DNA from: Cohnella herbarum
GTDB lineage: Bacteria > Bacillota > Bacilli > Paenibacillales > Paenibacillaceae
Direction: 5' to 3'
DNA: 64,000 nt
Assembly (NCBI RefSeq): GCF_012849095.1
Contig: NZ_CP051680.1
Location: 248,001-312,000 of the forward strand
This document shows positions 54,614 through 64,000 of the stretch, piece after piece. The notes beneath the pieces are model-generated. The model was given only the letters and a program-made list of their open reading frames with translations, made no database searches and was not told the DNA's origin. Position numbers and translations under genes: made by a program. How positions within the stretch are numbered: the stretch's first letter is position 1; the number at the start of each line of letters is the position of its first letter.

Positions 54614-57600
54614 ATGATCGATAAATATGCGTTAAATATGCTATCGGCAAGCGGCGAATTCGAGGAAGAGCAACGGTATTGGCAGCAGCAATTAAGAGAT
54701 GGCCTTATGCCGGTAACCTTTCCTTACGACGTTGCGTCGTCCGCTCAAGATCAACGCGAACGGGCTTCGAGAACGAAAAGCTATGCAGTTCCGCAACAAC
54801 TATCCGAGCGATTATTCGCTTTCTGCAATCACTCGGATTACGGCGTATACATGACGGTATTGTCCGCTTTCCCCTTTTTACTGCACATGTACGCGCAAGC
54901 CGAAGAGATCGTCGTCGGATCGCCGGTATTTCGCGGTGATGCGGACGAAGCACAACGCATGAATGCAATTTTGCCTTTATGTCTCGCTTTTGATGGATCG
55001 AGCAGCTTTAAGACGACTCTGTCCGAGGTCAAGCGAACGGTAATCGAAGCGAACGATCACGAGTTTTATCCGTTGCGCGATCGGGTGGAGGAGCTATGCG
55101 AAGTCGTGGTTCTATATGATCCCATCCACGAAGCGGGCGTTACGGAAGGGTATGTTCCGGATTTGACGTTCGCATTTACCAAGCGCGAGCAGACGCTCCA
55201 TGTAGAGGTGGAATTCGGAGCTCTTTTGTACGAAGAATCGATGGTCGATGCGATCGTTCGCCGGTTAACGCGCTATTTGCAAGTGGTGTTAGATGAACCG
55301 AACATCATGATGGCGGATATCGACTTGGTCGAATCCGAGGAAAAGCAGCGTCTTGTATACGACTTTAACGATACGCATGCCGTCTATGACGAGAAAGCTA
55401 CGATTCAACGTATGTTCGAAGATCAAGTCTTAAAGACTCCCGACCGCATCGCCGTCGTCGACGGCAGCGAGCGGTGGACGTATTGGGAATTGGACGCTAA
55501 AGCGAATAATCTGGCGCATGTATTGCGAGGCAGAGGCGTGGTCCCGAATCAATGCGTCGGCGTGATGACGGAGCGCTCGGCGGGAATGATCTTGAGCTTG
55601 CTCGCCATCCTGAAGGCAGGGGGAGCTTACGTGCCGATCGACCCGGCTTATCCGGCTGAGCGCGTTGCCTATATGCTGGAAAACAGCGGAGTGAGGCTGC
55701 TTGTTCACGATTCTAGCGGTCCGAAGGAAATGCCGGAGCTGCCGTGCGAAATGCTAGATTTGTCCCATGTGCCTACGATTTCGTTCGATCCTTTGCCGTC
55801 CGTGAATGGTTCGGATGATCTGGCATACGTGATCTATACTTCCGGAACGACGGGTAAACCGAAGGGGGTCATGATCGAACACCGCAACGTCGTACGGTTG
55901 TTGTTTCACGATAAACCGCTATTCCAATTCGACGAGAACGACGTATGGACGATGTTCCATTCGTATTGCTTCGACTTCTCGGTATGGGAAATGTACGGCG
56001 CGTTGTTGTACGGCGGTAAATTAGTCGTCATTCGCAAGGACGTGGCGCAGGATCCGTTGCGATTCGTGGAAACGATGATCCGGGAAAACGTAACCGTATT
56101 GAATCAGACGCCGTCGTCCTTTTACCATATCATTCAGCATGACTTGGAACGGGAGCAACCGGAGCTGCGGCTTAGGTATGTCATATTCGGCGGGGAAGCG
56201 TTAAAGCCGGCGATCCTGAAGCCATTCAAAGAACGTTACGCCGACACCAAGCTCATCAACATGTACGGGATTACGGAGACGACGGTACACGTGACGTTCA
56301 AAGAAATCACGGATGCGGAAATCGCGACCAATGTCAGCAACATCGGCAAGCCGATTCCCACGCTGCGCTGTTATATTCTGGACGATAGGCAAAGGCTGAA
56401 GCCGCAAGGCGTCGTCGGTGAGCTCTATGTCGGCGGCGAGGGCATAGCGAGAGGTTATATCCATAATGAAACGTTGACGGTAGAAAAGTTTCTTAACGAT
56501 CCGTTCCTGCCTGGGGAAAGACTGTATCGCTCGGGAGATTTGGCGAGATGGACGGAAGAGGGCGAGCTTGAGTATTTCGGGCGCATCGACCACCAAGTCA
56601 AGATTAGAGGCCACCGCATCGAGCTAGGGGAAATTGAAACGAAGCTGCTCCAGCAAGAAGAAATACAAGAGTGTCTCGTCATCGCAAGAAAGGACGCGGC
56701 AGGTCAATTCGACTTGGTGGCGTACTATGTCGCGGAACAAGAAGTGGATGTAAGTTCCTTACGCGAACACCTTGCATCCGAATTGCCCGATTTCATGATT
56801 CCGGCTTTCTTCAAGCATCTTCTAGCCTTGCCCTTAACCGATAACGGAAAAGTAGATCGCAAGGCGTTGCCTCAGCCCGAGTTATCGCGTACAGCTAAGC
56901 AAATCTATGTTGCTCCACGGACGCCGGAGGAACGGGAAATCGCCGATCTATGGGCCGATGTTCTTCAGCTTGATGAGATCGGCATTCAAGATAACTTTTT
57001 CGCCATCGGCGGCGATTCGATCAAAGTTATCCGGTTCATCAGCCGTTTGAACAAAGCGCTGGGGTGCAATCTTTCCGTAGCCGATTTCTATCGAAATCCG
57101 ACGATAGCCGAATTGGCGGTATTGCTAGCGTTACCGGTCTCGGAGGGAGTCGACGAGCGTGAACGGGGGTTTCATCTGCTCGAAGGGATGAAGAGCAGGC
57201 TGCAAAACGAAATTGAGAATGTCCCGATGCCTGCCGACGCCGAAGATTACTATCCGCTAAGCAGCATCCAGATGAGCATGGTTTTCTACTCCAAGTTGAA
57301 GCCTGATGAACCGATCTATCACGACCAATTTTATTACGTCTTGGATTTCGCGAGGTTCGATTGGGAACTGCTTCGCGAGACCGTTTTTAGGCTTGCCGTC
57401 AAACATCCGATCCTTCGAACGTCCATGCAATTGGAGCGGTATAGCGAACCGGTTCAGATCGTCCATCGGGATCGGATGCCCGCAATGCCGCTTGAAAATT
57501 TATCGGCATGCGCTAGCGAAGAGCAAGAACAACGAATCCAAGCTTATATGGCCGAAGATTTGCGAAACAAATTTCGATTTGACGGCGATTTGTTATGGAG

Positions 57601-60600
57601 GCTCGGCGTATTTCAGCTCAGCCCGCGAGAAGTATGTATCGTTCTATCTTTCCATCACGCCATCTTGGACGGGTGGAGCGTCGCAAGCTTCAATAAGGAA
57701 ATCATCGATACTTACGAGCGATTGCTTCAAGGCGACGTAGTCGCGGCGGAGCCTTTGAAGGCGAGTTACAAGGATTACGTGGGCATCCAATTGTCTCGCA
57801 ACTGTTCTCTGGAAACGGAACAATTCTGGAAGAGGGAACTGGAAGGGTATACGCGCAATAAGCTGCCGTATAACCTAGCCGCCAAGCAGATCGGAAGCCG
57901 GCCAGCGAGCGCGATCTATCGCAGCGAGATCGATCAGGAGCTCCTTGTCGCGTTGGATCGGTTAACGCGCGATCAAGGATTCACGTTAAAGGAGATTTGT
58001 TTCTCCGCTTACTTGTATTTGATGTCCGTTATTACGACGGAGCAGGATCTGGTAACGGGTATCGTCACGCATGATCGTCCGGCGATCGAAGACGGAGAGA
58101 ACATGCTCGGTTGCTTCCTTAACACGTTGCCGTTCCGCGAAACGATTATTAGAACCCGCACGGGACTATCGTTCATGGATCAAGTTAAGCAGCGTTTGCG
58201 GCAGGTCGCCACGCACGATATGCCCTTAGTCGATATCGCTAATCTGCTAGGAGAAGGCCGTCAGCACGCGGCCAATCCGTTGTTCGACGCCTTGTTCAAC
58301 TTTACCGACTTTCATGTGCTTGAGAATATGGACCGTCAGAATGAAATCAAAGGATCGGATCGCCGATTGAATCTTCAGTCCAGCGAGATGACCAATACGC
58401 TCTTCGATCTGGAAGTGACGAGAACGTGGAATCGCTTGGGCGTGCAAATCAAATATGCTCGAAACTATTTCTACGAATCGGAAATCGAAACGGCGTTTAA
58501 CATGTACCTGCGAATATTGCGTAACTTCGCTGCCGATCCCGCAGCGGCTTTGCAGGACATTCCGCTGATGGCGGAGGAAGAACGTGAGAGGATCGTCTAC
58601 GGTTTTAATAACACGCAAACTCCGTATGCTCGCGAAAAGACGATGCATCGGTTGTTCGAGGAACAAGCGGCGCGGTCGCCGAACCGGGTTGCGTTAACGA
58701 TGGAAGGAGCGGAAATCACGTATGCGGAACTGAACGCCAAAGCCAATCGGGTAGCGGCCATGCTCGCCGAACGGGGAGTTCGTCCCCGCGATCGCGTCGC
58801 GCTGATCGCGGATCGCGGATTCGAGATGGTCATCGGCATGTTCGGCATTCTGAAAACCGGCGCGGCTTACGTCCCGATCGACCCTGAATATCCGGAAGCC
58901 CGTCAACGGTATATTTGCGAGAACGCGGAAGTGACCGCCTTATTGGCCGATCGCGACGATGGATTAGGCATCGGCAATACGCTGAAGCTGGACCCGGAAT
59001 ACTATGGACAATGGTCCGACGAAGAGAGCGGGATTTACGCAGAGCCGACGGACCTGGCCTATATCATCTATACGTCTGGATCGACGGGTAATCCGAAAGG
59101 AGTCATGATCGAGCATCATTCCGCCGTCAACCTGATCCAATGGGTGAACAAACGATTCGAGGTCGGCGAAAGGGATTCGTTGCTCTTTATCACGTCGATG
59201 TGCTTCGATTTGTCGGTATACGACCTGTTCGGCATGCTGGCCTGCGGGGGAAAAGTCGTTATCGCCCGCAAAGACCAGGTCAGCGATCATACGGAGATGA
59301 TTCGCTTATTGAAGCAGGAGCGGATTACTTTCTGGGATTCCGTTCCGTCCACGATGAATCACCTCTTGAGCATGCTGGGGCAAGATGAGCCGGATTTCAC
59401 GCAAACGGACTTAAGGCTTGTTTTCATGAGCGGGGATTGGATTCCCGTCACGCTGCCCAAGCGGATCGAGCGGTTTTTCCCGAACGCGTCGGCTATCGCC
59501 CTCGGCGGTGCCACGGAAGCGACGGTATGGTCCAACTATTATCCGATCGGGACGGTAGAGGATACGCAGAGCAGTATTCCGTACGGCGTCCCGATGGACA
59601 ACAACTACTTCTACATTTTGGACGAGGCGCTCAATCCGGTTCCTTACGGCGTAGCAGGAGAGTTATATATCGGGGGTGTCGGCGTTGCTCGCGGTTACAT
59701 GAACGATCCCGGGAAAACGATGAAAGCTTTCTTGCCTAACCCGTTCCTGCCGGAACCCGGCGAGCGGATGTACAAGACCGGAGATCTAGGCCGGATGCTG
59801 CCGAGCGGCGTCATGGAGTTCTTGGGAAGAAAAGATCATCAAGTGAAAATCCGCGGCTTCCGCGTCGAGCTTGGCGAGATCGAAAGCCAACTCGTCAAGC
59901 TGAAGCACGTTCGCGAAGCCGTCGTCGTGGATCGGCCAGATAAGGAAGGCATTCCTCATCTGTGCGCTTACGTCGCGTTAGATGAAGCGATGACCTCCCA
60001 ACAGTTGAGGGATGAATTGTCCAGCAAGCTTCCCGGTTACATGGTGCCTTCGATCTTCATCCCGCTAGAGCGATTGCCGTTGACCTCGAATGGCAAAATC
60101 GATCGCAAGGCGCTTCCCGAGCCGGATGATAGCTTCAATACCGGAAGCGAATTCGAGGAGCCGCGCGACGAGACCGAGGAACGATTGGCGCGAATATGGC
60201 AGGAGGTGCTGGGCAAGGAACGAATCGGCATCCGCGATCATTTTTTCGAAATCGGCGGACATTCGTTGCTGGCGACATCGCTTGCGCTGAAAATGAACCG
60301 GGAATTCGAAGTCGATATCCCGCTGCTCGCGATATTCAACCATCCTACCGTTCAAGAGATTGCCGATATCGTCAGATCGGCCAAGCGTTCGAATCATCGC
60401 CGCATCGAACGAGCGCCGGAACGGGACGAATACCCGCTATCTTCCGCTCAGCAGAGAATGTTCATTTTGAATCGGATCGAAGGGGAGGGCTTGCATTACA
60501 ATTCTCCCGCGGCGTTCGTCGTCGAAGGAAATCTGGACGTTGTCCGGCTAGAGGAAACGTTCCGCTCGTTGTTGGGCAGGCATGAAATCTTGCGTACCTC

Positions 60601-63600
60601 GTTCGCCTTGAAGGACGGCCTAATGGTTCAACGCATTCATGCGGATGCGGGGTCATGGTCGGTAGAGCGGATCAAGCTTGACGCGGAAGCGAGTAAGGAA
60701 TCCGCAGCGCAAGACGCCATTCGCGCCTTCGTTAGATCTTTCGATCTCGCTAAGGCTCCACTGCTCCGCGTGGGTCTAGCGCAATGGACGGATAACCGCC
60801 ACTTTCTGTTATTCGACATGCACCATATGATTTCCGACGGGGTGTCGATGGGCATTCTGATTCGGGAATTCATGGCTTACTATGAGCAACGGGAGCTTGA
60901 GGCACCCCGTATTCAATACAGGGATTACGCGGCTTGGCAGCAACAAGCGTTGAACGGCGATGCAATGGCGGAGCAGCGTAACTATTGGCTGAACCGATTC
61001 GCCGATGATGTCCCGGTGCTCCAGATCGCGACGGATTACCCGAGGCCGGCGGTCAAAAGCTTCGAGGGAGACCGACTATCGAGCTCGGCGGACAAGGAAT
61101 TGACCGAAGGATTGCAGCGGGTCGCGGCAAGCTCGGGCAGTACGCTGTACATGGTACTGCTCGCGGCCTACAACGTATTGTTGGCGAAATATTCGGGACA
61201 GACGGATATCGTAGTCGGTTCGCCGATCGCGGGAAGATCGCATGCGGACTTGGAGAGCATGCTGGGCGTATTCATCAACACGCTCGCGATGCGGAATTCG
61301 CCGGAACCGGACAAGACTTTCCAGCAGCTTCTGTCGGAAGTGAAAGAGAATGCCTTACAGGCGTATGCGAATCAGGACTACCCGTTCGAGCAATTGGTAG
61401 AGAAGCTGAGTTTGCGCAAAGACATTAGCCGCAACCCCTTATTCGATACAATGTTCATTCTGCAAAATACGGATCGCATGCGGTATGAGCTGGAAGGTCT
61501 CACCTTTGCGGAGCAGCCATTGGAGCATCAAGCAGTCAAATTCGATCTCACGTTACAAGCGATGGAAGATTCGAACGGCATTCGCTTCGATTGGGAATAC
61601 GGTACGAAGCTATTCAAGAGGGCGACCGTCGCACGTCTTTCCGGGCACTGGCTGCAGCTTCTTCGGAGCATTGCCCTCAATCCGTCTCAACGGTTAGCGG
61701 ATATCGAGATGATATCGGAGGAAGAGAAGCGTCAAATCCTTAGGACATTCAACGATACGTCGGCACCATATCCGGAACATACGACGCTGCACGAGACGTT
61801 CGAGCAGCAAGCGGCCCGAACGCCGGATCGGGTAGCCGTCGTATTCGAAGAGCGACAGTTGACTTATCGCGAACTAAATGCGCGGTCGAATCAGTTAGCC
61901 CGCCATTTACGGGAGCGGGGCGTTCGCGCGGATACGGTCGTCGGCATCATGGCGGATCGTTCGTTCGAGATGATCGTGGGCATCTACGCGATCTTGAAAG
62001 CTGGCGGAGCCTATGTCCCGTTAGACCCGGCCTACCCGGAAGAGCGTCTATTCTACATGCTGCGGGATAGCGGGATCGAGCTCGTGCTTACGCAATCGGA
62101 TACCGCGTTGTCGTTACCCGTCAATACGATCCTATTAACTGATACTAGCCTGTACGCCGGAGAAGATTCGAATTTGCCTTCGATATCCGGTCCGTCTCAT
62201 TTGGCCTACGTGATCTATACTTCCGGTTCGACGGGGAAACCGAAGGGAGTCATGATCGAGCATCGTTCCGTCATGAACCGGCTGAACTGGATGCAGAAGC
62301 AATATCCGTTAACGGGCGACGACGTTCTTCTTCAGAAAACGAGGTACAGCTTCGACGTATCCGTATGGGAAATGTTCTGGTGGTTTTTGGCCGGGGCCCG
62401 GTTAAGCGTTCTATCTCCGGAAGCGGAGATGGACCCGAATCGGCTTGCGGAGACGATCGAGCGCGATGGCGTCACGGTGATTCACTTCGTTCCGTCGATG
62501 CTGAACGCTTTCTTGGATTACGCGGAGCCATCGGATACCGTCGCGAAAGGGATCTCTTCCTTGCGGTGGGTCGTATGCAGCGGCGAGGCATTGCCGCTCG
62601 TTTCCGTCCAACGATTCAACCGCATTCTAGGCCGTCCGCATTCCATCCGGCTGGTTAATTTATACGGGCCGACGGAAGCAACCGTGGACGTGACGTACTT
62701 CGATTGTTCGCCGAACGATGACGATACGATCATCCCGATCGGAAGACCGATCGATAATACGTCGGTATTCGTCGTAGATCCGTTAGGCCGATTGCAGCCG
62801 ATCGGCGTCATCGGCGAATTATGCATCGCTGGCATTGGCTTAGCGAGAGGATATGCCGGGGAACTGGGCCGTACGCAAGACCGGTTCGTCGACCATCCTT
62901 ACGTTTCGGGCGAGCGCATGTACAAAACCGGCGATTTGGCAAGGTGGTTGCCGGACGGTTCGATCGAATACCGGGGCAGATTAGATCACCAGGTTAAGAT
63001 ACGCGGCTTCCGAATCGAGCTAGGCGAGATCGAGGCGCAACTGTCCGCGTATCCAGCCATTCGTGAAGCAGCGGTCATCGATCGGTCGGATGCGCAACAA
63101 TCCCGTTATTTGTGCGCATATTACGCTTCCAATGAGGAAATACCGGTATCCGAACTAAGGGCGTATTTGTCGAGCAAGCTGCCCGACTATATGATTCCTT
63201 CCTACTTCGTGAGATTGAATCGGATGCCGCTAACGGCAAACGGTAAGCTAGATCGAAGACTGTTGCCCGAGCCGGTCGAACTTATTCATACCGGAAAGCC
63301 ATACGCCGCGCCGCGCGACGCATGTGAACGGCGTTTAGCCGAAATCTGGCAAGAGTTATTAGGGATCGAAACCGTGGGGCTTCGAGATCATTTCTTCGAG
63401 CTGGGGGGGCACTCGCTGAAAGCGATGGTACTCGTATCGCGGATTCAGAAGGAGATGGGCGTCGAAGCCCAGGTTCGGGAAGTTTTTCAGCACCCGATCT
63501 TAGAGGAATTGGCGGAGTGTATCCGAGTGAAGGAAATTCGCGGTTATGACGCCATTCCGAGCGCGGAGATTCTGGAGTATTACCCGATGTCGGCGGCGCA

Positions 63601-64000
63601 GCGAAGAATGTTCATCCTGAATCAAATGGAAGGGAAGGGCGTGCAATACAATAATCCAAATGCCTTTCTACTGGCTGGAGCGATCGACGAGCGACGACTA
63701 GCGGAAGCGTTACGGCAGTTGCTAATGCGCCATGACACATTACGAACTTCGTTCGCCATGGAGAACGGGCTTCCGGTGCAGCGCATCGCCTCTGATGCGG
63801 CTATATCTATCGAACGGTACGAGATGAGTCGATCAAAGACATCTGAACGGAGCTCCCTAGAGGACATCATAAGCCGTTTCGTTCGGCCGTTCGACTTGCA
63901 TGCCGCCCCTCTATTGCGAATCGGGCTGGCAAGGATTGCGGAAGACCGCCATTTACTGTTGTTCGACATGCACCATATTATATCCGACGGCGTATCGATG
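54614..64000 (+). CDS. NRPS 3 (partial): half C-A(Thr)-PCP-C(dual-like)-A(?)-PCP-C-A(Ser)-PCP-C...
   Basis: Open to the window end, 3129 residues visible from ATG 54614 (GGAGGAG upstream). The first ~230 residues are only the C-terminal half of a condensation domain (EEQRYWQQQL...EEIVVGSP), lacking HHxxxDG; NRPS2 ends with a complete one. Then A (code DFWNIGMVH, Thr), PCP (GGDSI ~800), C (HHAILDGWS ~1016), A (code DLYDFSLVW, nearest to Cys-type DLYNLSLIW), PCP (GGHSL ~1882), C (HHMISDG ~2072), A (code DVWHVSLVD, Ser), PCP (GGHSL ~2932) and the start of another C (HHIISDG ~3121). The GGDSI carrier plus the HHxxLDGWS form suggests a dual epimerising C domain after Thr. No thioesterase or stop is reached. 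Confidence 0.92.
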   Translation, partial: MIDKYALNMLSASGEFEEEQRYWQQQLRDGLMPVTFPYDVASSAQDQRERASRTKSYAVPQQLSERLFAFCNHSDYGVYMTVLSAFPFLLHMYAQAEEIVVGSPVFRGDADEAQRMNAILPLCLAFDGSSSFKTTLSEVKRTVIEANDHEFYPLRDRVEELCEVVVLYDPIHEAGVTEGYVPDLTFAFTKREQTLHVEVEFGALLYEESMVDAIVRRLTRYLQVVLDEPNIMMADIDLVESEEKQRLVYDFNDTHAVYDEKATIQRMFEDQVLKTPDRIAVVDGSERWTYWELDAKANNLAHVLRGRGVVPNQCVGVMTERSAGMILSLLAILKAGGAYVPIDPAYPAERVAYMLENSGVRLLVHDSSGPKEMPELPCEMLDLSHVPTISFDPLPSVNGSDDLAYVIYTSGTTGKPKGVMIEHRNVVRLLFHDKPLFQFDENDVWTMFHSYCFDFSVWEMYGALLYGGKLVVIRKDVAQDPLRFVETMIRENVTVLNQTPSSFYHIIQHDLEREQPELRLRYVIFGGEALKPAILKPFKERYADTKLINMYGITETTVHVTFKEITDAEIATNVSNIGKPIPTLRCYILDDRQRLKPQGVVGELYVGGEGIARGYIHNETLTVEKFLNDPFLPGERLYRSGDLARWTEEGELEYFGRIDHQVKIRGHRIELGEIETKLLQQEEIQECLVIARKDAAGQFDLVAYYVAEQEVDVSSLREHLASELPDFMIPAFFKHLLALPLTDNGKVDRKALPQPELSRTAKQIYVAPRTPEEREIADLWADVLQLDEIGIQDNFFAIGGDSIKVIRFISRLNKALGCNLSVADFYRNPTIAELAVLLALPVSEGVDERERGFHLLEGMKSRLQNEIENVPMPADAEDYYPLSSIQMSMVFYSKLKPDEPIYHDQFYYVLDFARFDWELLRETVFRLAVKHPILRTSMQLERYSEPVQIVHRDRMPAMPLENLSACASEEQEQRIQAYMAEDLRNKFRFDGDLLWRLGVFQLSPREVCIVLSFHHAILDGWSVASFNKEIIDTYERLLQGDVVAAEPLKASYKDYVGIQLSRNCSLETEQFWKRELEGYTRNKLPYNLAAKQIGSRPASAIYRSEIDQELLVALDRLTRDQGFTLKEICFSAYLYLMSVITTEQDLVTGIVTHDRPAIEDGENMLGCFLNTLPFRETIIRTRTGLSFMDQVKQRLRQVATHDMPLVDIANLLGEGRQHAANPLFDALFNFTDFHVLENMDRQNEIKGSDRRLNLQSSEMTNTLFDLEVTRTWNRLGVQIKYARNYFYESEIETAFNMYLRILRNFAADPAAALQDIPLMAEEERERIVYGFNNTQTPYAREKTMHRLFEEQAARSPNRVALTMEGAEITYAELNAKANRVAAMLAERGVRPRDRVALIADRGFEMVIGMFGILKTGAAYVPIDPEYPEARQRYICENAEVTALLADRDDGLGIGNTLKLDPEYYGQWSDEESGIYAEPTDLAYIIYTSGSTGNPKGVMIEHHSAVNLIQWVNKRFEVGERDSLLFITSMCFDLSVYDLFGMLACGGKVVIARKDQVSDHTEMIRLLKQERITFWDSVPSTMNHLLSMLGQDEPDFTQTDLRLVFMSGDWIPVTLPKRIERFFPNASAIALGGATEATVWSNYYPIGTVEDTQSSIPYGVPMDNNYFYILDEALNPVPYGVAGELYIGGVGVARGYMNDPGKTMKAFLPNPFLPEPGERMYKTGDLGRMLPSGVMEFLGRKDHQVKIRGFRVELGEIESQLVKLKHVREAVVVDRPDKEGIPHLCAYVALDEAMTSQQLRDELSSKLPGYMVPSIFIPLERLPLTSNGKIDRKALPEPDDSFNTGSEFEEPRDETEERLARIWQEVLGKERIGIRDHFFEIGGHSLLATSLALKMNREFEVDIPLLAIFNHPTVQEIADIVRSAKRSNHRRIERAPERDEYPLSSAQQRMFILNRIEGEGLHYNSPAAFVVEGNLDVVRLEETFRSLLGRHEILRTSFALKDGLMVQRIHADAGSWSVERIKLDAEASKESAAQDAIRAFVRSFDLAKAPLLRVGLAQWTDNRHFLLFDMHHMISDGVSMGILIREFMAYYEQRELEAPRIQYRDYAAWQQQALNGDAMAEQRNYWLNRFADDVPVLQIATDYPRPAVKSFEGDRLSSSADKELTEGLQRVAASSGSTLYMVLLAAYNVLLAKYSGQTDIVVGSPIAGRSHADLESMLGVFINTLAMRNSPEPDKTFQQLLSEVKENALQAYANQDYPFEQLVEKLSLRKDISRNPLFDTMFILQNTDRMRYELEGLTFAEQPLEHQAVKFDLTLQAMEDSNGIRFDWEYGTKLFKRATVARLSGHWLQLLRSIALNPSQRLADIEMISEEEKRQILRTFNDTSAPYPEHTTLHETFEQQAARTPDRVAVVFEERQLTYRELNARSNQLARHLRERGVRADTVVGIMADRSFEMIVGIYAILKAGGAYVPLDPAYPEERLFYMLRDSGIELVLTQSDTALSLPVNTILLTDTSLYAGEDSNLPSISGPSHLAYVIYTSGSTGKPKGVMIEHRSVMNRLNWMQKQYPLTGDDVLLQKTRYSFDVSVWEMFWWFLAGARLSVLSPEAEMDPNRLAETIERDGVTVIHFVPSMLNAFLDYAEPSDTVAKGISSLRWVVCSGEALPLVSVQRFNRILGRPHSIRLVNLYGPTEATVDVTYFDCSPNDDDTIIPIGRPIDNTSVFVVDPLGRLQPIGVIGELCIAGIGLARGYAGELGRTQDRFVDHPYVSGERMYKTGDLARWLPDGSIEYRGRLDHQVKIRGFRIELGEIEAQLSAYPAIREAAVIDRSDAQQSRYLCAYYASNEEIPVSELRAYLSSKLPDYMIPSYFVRLNRMPLTANGKLDRRLLPEPVELIHTGKPYAAPRDACERRLAEIWQELLGIETVGLRDHFFELGGHSLKAMVLVSRIQKEMGVEAQVREVFQHPILEELAECIRVKEIRGYDAIPSAEILEYYPMSAAQRRMFILNQMEGKGVQYNNPNAFLLAGAIDERRLAEALRQLLMRHDTLRTSFAMENGLPVQRIASDAAISIERYEMSRSKTSERSSLEDIISRFVRPFDLHAAPLLRIGLARIAEDRHLLLFDMHHIISDGVSM

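Overview
The window looks like the chromosome of a spore-former of the Paenibacillaceae (Paenibacillus/Cohnella type). This rests on strong AGGAGG ribosome sites, frequent GTG/TTG starts, CcpA- and BlaI-type control sites, a starch-utilisation gene pair first described in a Bacillus circulans strain, and a large lipopeptide-type megasynthase. One complete tRNA gene, tRNA-Leu(CAG), is present.

Layout. (1) 1-5.8 kb, decaying accessory DNA: the end of a DUF3732 (ABC-three-component conflict system) gene with a frameshift, then a 57-bp copy of the 3' part of tRNA-Leu that looks like the distal attachment site of an integrated element. Next come an intact yggS-type PLP homeostasis gene, a frameshifted MocR/PdxR-type regulator that shares a putative operator with yggS, a wrecked short-chain dehydrogenase, and an intact dehydrogenase under a TetR regulator. 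(2) 5.9-16.9 kb, one co-directional cluster: two PHP metallohydrolases, a MATE exporter, phosphonoacetaldehyde hydrolase (PhnX), a class-III PLP enzyme resembling the PbfA ammonia-lyase, a four-part sugar-type ABC importer and a DeoR regulator. I read it as an undescribed route for uptake and breakdown of an esterified or glycan-linked aminoethylphosphonate. (3) 17.1-19.3 kb: a BlaI-type repressor, a short M56 metalloprotease and a prolipoprotein diacylglyceryl transferase (Lgt), with matching palindromic BlaI operators in front of both transcription units. (4) 19.4-27.2 kb: two secreted modular starch enzymes, GH13 (IgtY-like) and GH119 (IgtZ-like), behind a promoter with a LacI-family-like palindrome and a cre site. 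(5) 27.27 kb: the complete tRNA-Leu. (6) 27.9-64.0 kb: a hybrid NRPS/PKS operon running off the right edge: two ABC exporters, a glycosyltransferase, NRPS1, a free-standing malonyl transferase, a membrane protein with a duplicated CPBP domain, a KS/FkbH/NRPS protein, and a third NRPS that is still open at the window end.

Working model of the megasynthase, from domain order and hand-read adenylation codes: acyl-AMP ligase and ACP; Ser; Thr; a non-reducing ketide extension served by the free-standing AT; a C-FkbH-carrier module that would bring in a glycerate-type unit; Phe; Thr (possibly epimerised by a dual-type C domain); one unit with an unusual Cys-like code; Ser; and more beyond the edge. 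This suggests a lipodepsipeptide, possibly glycosylated and exported by the ABC pair. No thioesterase is reached.

All protein calls come from reading motifs by eye; no similarity search was run. Frameshifts in the first 4.3 kb could be real decay or base errors.
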